Source: Tardiphaga sp. P9-11
GTDB taxonomy: Bacteria > Pseudomonadota > Alphaproteobacteria > Rhizobiales > Xanthobacteraceae
Direction: 5' to 3'
DNA: 64,000 bases
Assembly: GCF_008329525.1 (NCBI RefSeq)
Contig: NZ_NPKQ01000008.1
Coordinates: 62,001 to 126,000, forward strand
Below the pieces are notes generated by a model, which saw only the letters and a list, made by a program, of their open reading frames with translations, was not told the DNA's origin and searched no databases. The stretch's first letter is position 1. Each line of letters begins with the position of its first letter. This document shows, in pieces, positions 25,899 through 34,000 of this stretch. The translations under genes were made by a program, and so were the position numbers.

Positions 25899-25934
25899 GA
25901 CGCATCGATCCAATGGGATCTGGATCGATGCGTC
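25899..25934 (+). promoter_or_regulatory. Perfect 14-bp hairpin between substrate gene and exporter genes
   Basis: The 14 bases 25899-25912 (GACGCATCGATCCA) are exactly complementary to 25921-25934, with an 8-base loop. The element lies between the stop codon of the secreted-protein gene and the ribosome binding site (GAGGGGG) of the ABC transporter gene. With no T-tract it may act as an attenuator, an RNA processing site or a 3' stabiliser that gives more substrate mRNA than transporter mRNA, as is known for toxin-transporter operons in general. Confidence 0.6.
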
Positions 25935-25949
25935 CCGAGGGGGACTACA

Positions 25950-27938
25950 ATGATTAACTTTGGAAGGCGGGGGGAAACACCCCCGCCGGAGCGGGCACGA
26001 TTGAACAAGGCTCCGAGCTTTGCGGGATTGTCGCGCTTTTTCGGCATAGGTAATAAAGCGGACGCGAAGCGGGCAACCGATTCGAAGAAGCCGATGCCGT
26101 CGAATGGAGCGATTCCTAAGCCGTCCTTGAATGCCAAGTCGTCTTCGACGCCAAAAACGCTCTCTAATTTCGTGGAGACGGCCCGGCTGACCATGTTCTC
26201 GGGCAAAACTAGGTCAAGCGACGATTACGCTGTACCGCGGTCGGAGTTTGCAGGATTTCTCAGTTCTTGCCGCCAGATTTTCTGGGCGATGGCGATCTTC
26301 AGCGGCGTCAGCAATATCCTGATGCTGACCGGCTCATTTTTCATGCTGCAGGTCTATGATCGTGTCTTGCCGAGCCGGAGCGTGCCGACGCTGATTGCGC
26401 TGCTGGCGCTCGCGATCTTGCTTTATCTGTTCCAGAGCGGCCTCGATCTCATCCGCACCCGCATCAGCGCGCGCATGGGGCGCCATCTCGACGAGACGCT
26501 CGGCGGCCGCGTGTTCGATGCCGTCATTCGCCTGCCGCTGAAGACACGCGGGGACGGCGATGGCCTGCAACCCGTCCGCGATCTCGATCAGGTGCGGAGT
26601 TTTCTGGCGAGCGGCGGCCCATCTGCACTGTTCGACATCCCATGGATGCCGGTCTATCTCGGCATCTGCTTTCTTTTCCATTTCTGGATCGGCGTGACAG
26701 CATTGGTCGGCGCGCTCGTTCTGGTCGCCATCACGATGCTGACCGAAATTCGCTCGCAAGGGCCCGCCAAGGCCTCTGCGCAGTTCGCCGTTGTGCGCAA
26801 TTCGGTAGCGACAGAGGGACGACGCAATGCCGAGGCGCTTCATGCAATGGGCATGCGGCGGCTGGCGGCTGCGCGCTGGCATGAAGCCAATCGGAAGTAT
26901 CTTGCGGCGAATGAAGCTGCGAGCGACGTCGCCAGCGGTCTGGGTGGCGCATCCAAAGCCTTCAGGGCGATCCTACAGTCGGGCGTTCTTGCGGTCGGCG
27001 CATACCTTGTCATCAATCAGGAATCGACGGCAGGCATCATCATCGCCGGCTCGATCCTAACGTCCCGCGCGCTGGCGCCCGTTGAGCTTGCGATCGCCAA
27101 TTGGAAAGGCTTCGTGAGCGCGCGGCAGTCAAGACAGCGGCTCGAACAACTCCTGACGTTGCTCCCGAAAGAGGAGGAGCCGTTGGCGCTGCCGAGCCCG
27201 GTCGAGGCGATTGCCATGGAAAATGTCTATGTCAACGCGCCGGCATCTGACCGGGTCGTTCTGCACGACGTCTCGTTCAATCTGAGGAAGGGCGAGGGCC
27301 TCGGAATCATCGGCCCGAGCGGGTCCGGAAAGTCGTCGCTGGTGCGCGCGCTCGTCGGCGTGTGGCCGCAGATGCGCGGTAGGATCACTCTCGACAACGC
27401 CGCGCTGGGGCAATGGTCCTCGGAAGCACTCGGCAAGCATATCGGCTATCTGCCACAGGACGTGGAGCTATTTGACGGCAGCATCGCCGTCAACATCGCC
27501 CGTTTCGACCCCAATGCGAATCCGAAGGCGGTCCTGGCGGCGGCGCGCGCGGCGGGCGCGCATGACTTGATCCTGTCATTCCCCGACGGCTACGGCACCA
27601 AGATAGGCGAGGGCGGCATGGCGCTCTCGGCCGGTCAGCGGCAGCGCATCGGGCTCGCGCGTGCATTCTACGGCGATCCTTTCCTCGTCGTCCTCGATGA
27701 GCCGACGTCCAATCTCGACGCCGACGGCGAAGCGGCATTGACCGAAGCCATTCTCACTGTGCGTCGCCGCAACGGCATCGTCGTGGTGATCGCGCATCGG
27801 CCGAAGGCGCTGGATGGGGTCGATCATGTTCTGGTGATAGCAGAGGGCAAAGTGCAGTCCTTCGGCAGGAAGGAAGACGTGCTGACGAAGGTGTTGCGGA
27901 CTGCGACCCCGTTGAAGGTGGTGGGAGATCGCGGATGA
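25950..27938 (+). CDS. Type I secretion ABC transporter (PrsD/HlyB-like permease-ATPase)
   Basis: 662-residue inner-membrane exporter. An unusual basic, Ser/Pro/Lys-rich N-terminal extension of about 95 residues precedes the membrane domain, which starts near SSCRQIFWAMAIFSGVSNILMLTGSFF and includes MLQVYDRVLPSRSVPTL, the hallmark of the PrsD/AprD/LapB class. No C39 peptidase domain. The ATPase has Walker A (GPSGSGKSS, Lys461), signature LSAGQRQR at 559-566 and Walker B FLVVLDEPTSNLD. The ATG at 25950 follows GAGGGGG; an upstream in-frame start at 25881 would put a perfect hairpin inside the coding region. The adaptor gene overlaps its stop by ATGA. Confidence 0.93.
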   Translation: MINFGRRGETPPPERARLNKAPSFAGLSRFFGIGNKADAKRATDSKKPMPSNGAIPKPSLNAKSSSTPKTLSNFVETARLTMFSGKTRSSDDYAVPRSEFAGFLSSCRQIFWAMAIFSGVSNILMLTGSFFMLQVYDRVLPSRSVPTLIALLALAILLYLFQSGLDLIRTRISARMGRHLDETLGGRVFDAVIRLPLKTRGDGDGLQPVRDLDQVRSFLASGGPSALFDIPWMPVYLGICFLFHFWIGVTALVGALVLVAITMLTEIRSQGPAKASAQFAVVRNSVATEGRRNAEALHAMGMRRLAAARWHEANRKYLAANEAASDVASGLGGASKAFRAILQSGVLAVGAYLVINQESTAGIIIAGSILTSRALAPVELAIANWKGFVSARQSRQRLEQLLTLLPKEEEPLALPSPVEAIAMENVYVNAPASDRVVLHDVSFNLRKGEGLGIIGPSGSGKSSLVRALVGVWPQMRGRITLDNAALGQWSSEALGKHIGYLPQDVELFDGSIAVNIARFDPNANPKAVLAAARAAGAHDLILSFPDGYGTKIGEGGMALSAGQRQRIGLARAFYGDPFLVVLDEPTSNLDADGEAALTEAILTVRRRNGIVVVIAHRPKALDGVDHVLVIAEGKVQSFGRKEDVLTKVLRTATPLKVVGDRG

Positions 27939-29248
27939 CCAATGCAAGTAACTCGGCGCTCCATTCGATCCAGCGTTATATCATCACCGGCGGAATCCTG
28001 GTCGTCCTGGTTACTTTCGGCATCGGCGGGTGGGCCTCCACCACCGAACTGTCGGGAGCGGTAGTTGCACAGGGCGTCATCGTCGTCGATTCGAGCGTAA
28101 AGAAGGTGCAGCATCCGACGGGCGGTGTCGTCAGCGAACTCCGCGTGAAGGAAGGCGATCGCGTCAAGGCTGGCGATATTGTGGTGCGCCTCGACGAAAC
28201 CCTGACGCTCGCAAACGCAACGATCATTACAAAGAGTTTCGACGAATTGCAGGCGCGGCAGGCACGTCTGGAGACAGAGCGTGACGGCGCAGACCAGATC
28301 GTATTTCCAGGCGTTCTGCTTGAGCGCGCGAAGGATGCCAAATTCGAAGCTGCCCGCGCGATTACCGCCGAGCGAAGCCTGTTCGATCTCCGACGACTGT
28401 CGCGCACCGGACAGAAGTCCCAGCTCAGAGAACGCAGCTCCCAGCTTCAGGACGAGATAAAGGGATATACCGGCCAACTCGAAGCAAAGCAGAAAGAGGT
28501 CAACTTCATTTATCAGGAGCTTGAAGGCGTCCGGACTCTCTGGCAGAAGAACCTTGTGCCGATCACGCGTTTGACGGCCCTGGAACGCGATACGGCGCGG
28601 CTCGAAGGTGAGCGAAGCCAGCTGTCCGGAATGGTCGCGCAGGCGAAAGGCAAGATTTCGGAAATCGAACTCCAGACGATCCAGATTGACCAGGATCTGA
28701 GAACCGAAGTTGGCAAGGACCTGATCGAGACTCGTTCAAAAATTTCAGAACTTTCCGAACGAAGGACGGCTGCGGTTGACCAGCTTAACCGTATCGACAT
28801 TCGCGCACCGCAGAACGGGCGAGTTCATCAGTTGGCGGTGCATACGGTAGGCGGCGTTATATCGCCAGGCGAGCAGATCATGCTCATCGTACCGGACAAC
28901 GACACGCTCTCAGTTGAAGTCAAGATAACGCCGCGCGATATTGATCAGCTCTATATCGGGCAATCGGCATTTCTGCGATTTGCCGCGCTCAATCAGAGGA
29001 CGACACCTGAGATCGAAGGCGACGTCGTCCTCGTGTCAGCGGATCTGACCCAGGATCAGCGCACCGGCACCAGCTATTACAACGCGCGTGTGTCGCTGAA
29101 GTCAGATCAGGTCGCGCGACTTGGAGAGTCCAAGTTGGTCCCCGGCATGCCTGTGGATGTATTTATCCAGACGCCCGGTCGGACTGCCCTTGCATATCTG
29201 ATCAAGCCGCTGAAGGAGCAGGCGGAGCGCGCGCTTAAGGAGCGGTGA
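27935..29248 (+). CDS. Type I secretion membrane-fusion protein (PrsE/HlyD-like)
   Basis: 437-residue periplasmic adaptor with one N-terminal membrane anchor (YIITGGILVVLVTFGIGGWAS), a lipoyl half-motif (VKKVQHPTGGVVSELRVKEGDRVKAGDIVVRLD), a long coiled-coil between about 95 and 290, the second half-motif (IRAPQNGRVHQLAVHTVGGVI), and the usual C-terminus (LVPGMPVDVFIQTPGRTALAYLIKPLKEQ). It connects the ABC transporter encoded upstream with a TolC-like channel that is not encoded in the window. ATG overlaps the transporter stop codon. With the secreted protein gene this forms a substrate-transporter-adaptor operon. Confidence 0.94.
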   Translation: MTNASNSALHSIQRYIITGGILVVLVTFGIGGWASTTELSGAVVAQGVIVVDSSVKKVQHPTGGVVSELRVKEGDRVKAGDIVVRLDETLTLANATIITKSFDELQARQARLETERDGADQIVFPGVLLERAKDAKFEAARAITAERSLFDLRRLSRTGQKSQLRERSSQLQDEIKGYTGQLEAKQKEVNFIYQELEGVRTLWQKNLVPITRLTALERDTARLEGERSQLSGMVAQAKGKISEIELQTIQIDQDLRTEVGKDLIETRSKISELSERRTAAVDQLNRIDIRAPQNGRVHQLAVHTVGGVISPGEQIMLIVPDNDTLSVEVKITPRDIDQLYIGQSAFLRFAALNQRTTPEIEGDVVLVSADLTQDQRTGTSYYNARVSLKSDQVARLGESKLVPGMPVDVFIQTPGRTALAYLIKPLKEQAERALKER

Positions 29249-29286
29249 CATCAAGTCGGCCTCATAACTCTAGCCACCGCCGTTAA

Positions 29287-30228
29287 CTAAAGCGGGCGCG
29301 TGGCTCCTGAATGTATGAATCCTGGATTTATGGCTCCTTGCGGGTTCCGCCGGCGGCGGTCACTCCAATGTATCGCTTCGATGCCGTCGTCGTGCTTAGC
29401 CCGCGCATCTTGAACTCGGGTGCTGTTACCTGCGGTCCAGTCGCGGATATCGACAAGTGGCGTGATTTCGCGCCCCTCGATCATAACGCAACTCAAGCGC
29501 CCCGTGGCGAAAGCTCCGGTATCGATATTCACCCTATTGGACCGGACGTCGGGTACGTTGACCGGCGTATGTCCATGGACAACGAATTTCTCGAACGGCA
29601 AGCTGTGATGCAGGAAGTCCTCGCGAATCCAGAGCAGATCGTCTTCCTTCTGCTTGCGCAGCTCAATTCCCGGCCGAATTCCCGCATGGACGAAGACGAA
29701 ATCGCCGCAGGTAAAGGACGACGGCAGCGCTTCGAAAAATGCGAGATGCTCCGGCGGCAATGCGGCGAGCAACTCCTGTGACAATCGCTCTTGGTCGCAA
29801 TGGCTGCGACTGAGAGACGGCCTCAGCCCATATGAAACCAGCGTTTCGAGACCACCGAGAGATCGCCAATCGTTCAGAGTTTCAGGCGCATCGAGGAAGC
29901 GCCGAATGAAGGTCTCATGATTCCCCTTCAGGATGATGACCTCTCGCACTCGCGCGCAGGCCAACAGCAGGTCGATCGTCCCTCGGGAGTCGGGTCCGCG
30001 GTCGATATAGTCGCCGAGGAAGACGATGATCGACCGTGTGCTGGGATACTGCGCCTCGTCCGATTCGATCTGAGCGAGCAGCAGCCTGAGAAGATCGGTG
30101 CGCCCGTGGATGTCGCCGATCGCATAGATGCGAATACCATCCGGGAGGCTGGCTTTGCTCAGTGATTTCGCGTCATGCGAAGGTTTCCACACGGTCGGAT
30201 CCTGTCGGTACGGGGGCGTCCGTCTCAT
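29287..30228 (-). CDS. PP2A-like metallophosphatase (serine/threonine phosphatase or Ap4A hydrolase type)
   Basis: 313-residue metallophosphatase with the full motif set of the phosphoprotein-phosphatase branch: YAIGDIHGRTDLL, FLGDYIDRGPDSRG, LKGNHETFIRRFL, FVHAGIRPG and VHGHTPV. This branch contains bacterial Ser/Thr protein phosphatases and diadenosine tetraphosphatases, and sequence alone does not separate them. It is convergent with the secretion operon. Similar phosphatase genes near rhizobial EPS and PrsDE loci suggest a signalling or regulatory role, but that is inference. There is no signal peptide, so it is cytoplasmic. Confidence 0.88.
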   Translation of the reverse strand: MRRTPPYRQDPTVWKPSHDAKSLSKASLPDGIRIYAIGDIHGRTDLLRLLLAQIESDEAQYPSTRSIIVFLGDYIDRGPDSRGTIDLLLACARVREVIILKGNHETFIRRFLDAPETLNDWRSLGGLETLVSYGLRPSLSRSHCDQERLSQELLAALPPEHLAFFEALPSSFTCGDFVFVHAGIRPGIELRKQKEDDLLWIREDFLHHSLPFEKFVVHGHTPVNVPDVRSNRVNIDTGAFATGRLSCVMIEGREITPLVDIRDWTAGNSTRVQDARAKHDDGIEAIHWSDRRRRNPQGAINPGFIHSGATRPL

Positions 30229-30235
30229 GATAGGC

Positions 30236-30312
30236 GATCGATCATAATTAATGCGCGTTATTTAATTGTTATATTAATATGGGGCGATCTCAAGTAATTT
30301 AATTATATCCGG
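30236..30312. promoter_or_regulatory. AT-rich island in the divergent spacer before a hypothetical gene
   Basis: An A/T-dense stretch with ATTTAAT near 30263 and again near 30297, plus ATTAAT steps. It lies between the leftward phosphatase gene and a rightward hypothetical gene and probably contains promoters for both. Confidence 0.4.
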
Positions 30313-30410
30313 CTGCGTCATTTCCGACGCCGATGGTTCGTTTAGATGTCGGTTAAGGATTGATTGCCATAGTCGCCGTGTCACAACGACCGCTGGACAC
30401 TGGTGTGATA

Positions 30411-30950
30411 ATGCCGACAGCATCTGACGCACAGCATCAGGATTTCGGTGCCATCGAGGCTGCCGTGAAGGAAACGACGCGGGGCCGCGCATTCCTCGCT
30501 AATTATGCGAGGCGCGTGCAGCAGTCCGATACGCTCACCATGCTCGCCATGCTCGGCCGGCTCGAGCGATTGTCCCACGAACTGGCTTCGCGTATCGCCG
30601 AGCTCGAAGCACCCAATCCTTCGTGCGCGAGCCATCTTATGCGGCCGTCCATCGCGGGGTCCATGTTGCAAGGAGCCGCCCTGGTTCCGGTCGATTATGC
30701 AGCCACCGACGCGATGCCGCGGATCGACGAACTCGCATCCGTGCTCGGCAATCTGCATCGCCATGTGGTGCAGCTGGCCTCGCAATGCGCCGGCGTCGAT
30801 CGGCAGGCGAATTTGAGGACTTCCATCGAGTTGGATGCGCGCGCATTGATGCCGCCGGATCCCGCCTTGCCGTCGTCGCAACCTGCAGGAGGCAAGGATG
30901 TCGCCGATGAGGACGTACTTGGCAGTATCGCCCAAGCGCTCGAACGGTAG
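30411..30950 (+). CDS. Hypothetical protein with a RGRAFLANYARR motif
   Basis: 179 residues from the ATG at 30411, soluble and largely helical. The N-terminal segment IEAAVKETTRGRAFLANYARRVQQSDTLTMLAMLGRLERL resembles, from memory, a short motif (E...RGR.FL..YA.R....DT...L....RLE) common in uncharacterised proteins of Bradyrhizobium and relatives. The protein ends DEDVLGSIAQALER, similar in style to the end of the hypothetical protein at 37.0 kb on the other side of the giant gene. The start is uncertain because the ribosome binding site is weak; codons at 30360 or 30378 are alternatives. No function is assigned. Confidence 0.65.
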   Translation: MPTASDAQHQDFGAIEAAVKETTRGRAFLANYARRVQQSDTLTMLAMLGRLERLSHELASRIAELEAPNPSCASHLMRPSIAGSMLQGAALVPVDYAATDAMPRIDELASVLGNLHRHVVQLASQCAGVDRQANLRTSIELDARALMPPDPALPSSQPAGGKDVADEDVLGSIAQALER

Positions 30951-30979
30951 CTCGCCGACAAACAGCGGAAAACGACCGC

Positions 30980-30999
30980 CGACCATGGATCTGTGGTCG
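30980..30999. terminator. Hairpin between convergent genes
   Basis: CGACCA and TGGTCG form a perfect 6-bp stem with an 8-base loop between the ends of the hypothetical gene and the leftward giant gene. No T-tract, so low confidence as a terminator. Confidence 0.25.
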
Positions 31000-31020
31000 A
31001 TGCCTTGTGCCTTCGCGTTC

Positions 31021-34000
31021 TCAGGCCGCCAGTTGCGGCCTGAACAACACGTCCACGCCGTAACTCGTGGAGTTGTAGGAGTTGGACGGGAAGAGAGAAT
31101 CGCTCCCGTAGGCATAGACGCCATTGCCGCCGATCAGCGACGAAGCAGGCGCGGTGAGCGGCCCGTTCGATACCGAATTGGCGAATAGGTTCGGATCGGC
31201 AGAGTAGTTGCCGTTCGTATGGTAGGAGGCAATGTAGGTCGCTCCGGCGGTGATGGACACCGGCGTTGCGAACTGCACCTGCTGCCAGCCACTGGCCGTC
31301 TCGTTGGTGAAGGCCGCACTCGCGAGCAACGTGCCGGTGGAACTCCAGAGATCCGCCGTGTGGGTACCGGTATTGGACGCACCCTTGTAGAAGCTGATGC
31401 CGGTGATGTCGCCGTTGGTCGATGCTTGGAATTTAAGGCCGAGCTCGACCGCTTGCGGATCGCTGACGGTGACCATGCTGGGCGTCGAACTGGCGCTGAA
31501 CAAGCGCACGACGGCGGTCGGATCGGTTACATTGAGGGTCACGCCGGCGCTGGCCACCCCGCCATGGCCGTCGGAGATCGCATAGTTGAAGGCGGCCGAT
31601 CCGGTATAGCCTGTCGTTGGAATGAAGGTGATCGTATTGGCCTGGGCATCGAATGTCGCGGACCCGTTCACCGCATTACTGACGCCCGTGATGGTGAGGG
31701 TGTCATTGTTCGGATCGCTGTCATTTGCCAGCAACGTCGAGGCGTTGATCGCGAGCGTCGTATTCCTCACGGTGGTGAAGCCGCTGTCGTTGGTCGCGAC
31801 TGGCGACTGGTTCGCACCGCCACTCGCAGCGTTGAACACCACATCGACCCAGTAATTGGTCGCGCCGTAGGTCGCCGTCGGGAAGAGGTTGCCAGTCCCA
31901 TAAGCATAGACGCCGTTGCCTGAGGCAGGCGCAGTGAGCGGTCCGTTGGTTTGGGCCGTGCTGAAGTAGCCGCCGGTTGCTGCGTAGTGGCCGTTACTGT
32001 GATAGCTTGCCACATAAGTCGCGCCGGCTGTCACCGTCACCGGACTGCTGAACGTCACGGTCTGCCAGCCGCTCGACGTCTCGTTGGTGAAGGTCGCAGT
32101 CGTCAGCAACGTGCCTGAGCTGGTCCATAGCGAGCCCGTGTGTGTGCCGATATCGTTGGCGCCCTTGTAGTAGCGGAGGCCGGTGATCGTGCCGGACTGC
32201 GACGTCACGAACTGCATGCCGAGATTGACCTGTGCCGGGTCGGTATCCGACAGGGTGGCAGGCGTATCAGAGCTCGAGAACAGGCTGACGCCCGATGCGG
32301 TCGGGATGACGTTCAGACTCACATTCGCGGTTGCCGTGCCGCCGCGGCCATCGGACACGCTGTAGCTGAAGCCCGCGGCGCCGACATAGCCGGTGGTCGG
32401 GGCGAACGAGATCGAATTCGTCTGGGCGTTGTAGGTCGCCGTGCCGTTCGTCGCGCTGCCGGCCACGATACCGGTGATCGTGAGGGGGTCGCCGTCCGGG
32501 TCGGTGTCATTGGCCAGGAGGCTCGCTGCCTGGAGGGTCAAGCCATTACCCTGCACGGTAGTGAAGCCGCTGTCGCCATTTGCTACCGGGGCGTTGTTAG
32601 GCGGCGCCGTGACATTGAGGCTGACCGTGCCGCTGGCGACGCCGCCTTTGCTGTCTGAGATGGAGTAGACGAACGATGCAGGACCCGTATACCCCGCCGT
32701 GGGCGTGAAGGTTACGGTGTTGGTCTGCGCACTGAAGCTCGCCGTGCCATGCACGCCGCCATTGGCAGCGGTGACGGTCAACGTATCGCCGTCGAGGTCA
32801 GTGTCGTTTGCGAGCAATGCGGCAGCGGCGATGTTCAGGACCGTGTTCTGCGCGGTGCTGAAGCCGGTATCGCTCGTGACGACCGGCGGGTTGTTGGACG
32901 ATGCGGTGACAGTGAGATTCACGGTACCGTTCGCCGTGCCGCCATGACCGTCGGAAATGGCGTAAGTGAAGGACGCCGGGCCGGTATAGCCTGGGGTCGG
33001 CGCGAAGGTCACCGAATTCGTGTTGGAGATCCAGGCCGCCGTGCCGTTGACGCCGACGCCCGCGCCGGTGATCGTCAATGTGTCGCCGTCAGCGTCGGTG
33101 TCATTGGCGACCAGGGTTGCGGCTGCGATGGTGAGTTGCGTGCCCTGCGGCGTTGTGAAGCCGCTGTCGGCCGTCGCCACGGGCGCAGTATTTGTCGGCG
33201 TGGTCGAGCCCGAATTCAAGATCACGTCGACCCAATAATTCGTCGCGCCGAAGGTGCTGGTGGGGAACAGGTTGTCGTTGCCATAGGCATAGACACCGTT
33301 CGAGCCGCCTGCCGCCGTTAGAACGCCGCTTACATGGTCGGACGTGAAGTAATTGCCGGTAGCTGTATAGTGGCCGTTGCTGTGGAAGCTGGCGACGTAG
33401 GTTGTCTGCGCAGTGATCGCGACGGGATCGGAGAATGTCACCGTCTGCCAGCCGCTCGCGGTTTCATTGGTGTATGTCGCGGTGGCGAGCAGCGTGCCGT
33501 TGATGCTCCAAAGCGATCCCGTGTGGGTGCCGGTGTCGTTGACGCCTTTGTAATACTTGATCCCGGTAATGAAGCCCGAGGCCGTCGAGGTGAACCGGAC
33601 GCCGAGATTGACTTGGAAAGCGTCGTTATCGCTGAGCGTCGCCGGCGCGTCGCTCGCGCTGAACAACGTGACGTTGTTCGACGGCGGAACGACGGTCATG
33701 TTGACTATCGCCGAACCGATCCCGCCGCGGCCGTCTGAAATGGCATAGCCGAACATGGCGGCGCCGGTATAGCCTGCGTTCGGCGTGAACGTGATGATGT
33801 TGGTCTGGCTGTTGAAGCTGACCGTGCCGCCTGATGCGGAGCCCACGCCGGTGACGGTCAGGATATCGCCGTTCGGATCCGTGTCGTTCGTGAGCAACTG
33901 CGCCGCAGTGAACGTCGTCGCCATATTGCGCGTGACGGTGAAGCCGTTGTCATTGGTGCCGACTGGCGCCTGATTGATGGTGTTGATGGGACTGAAGATG

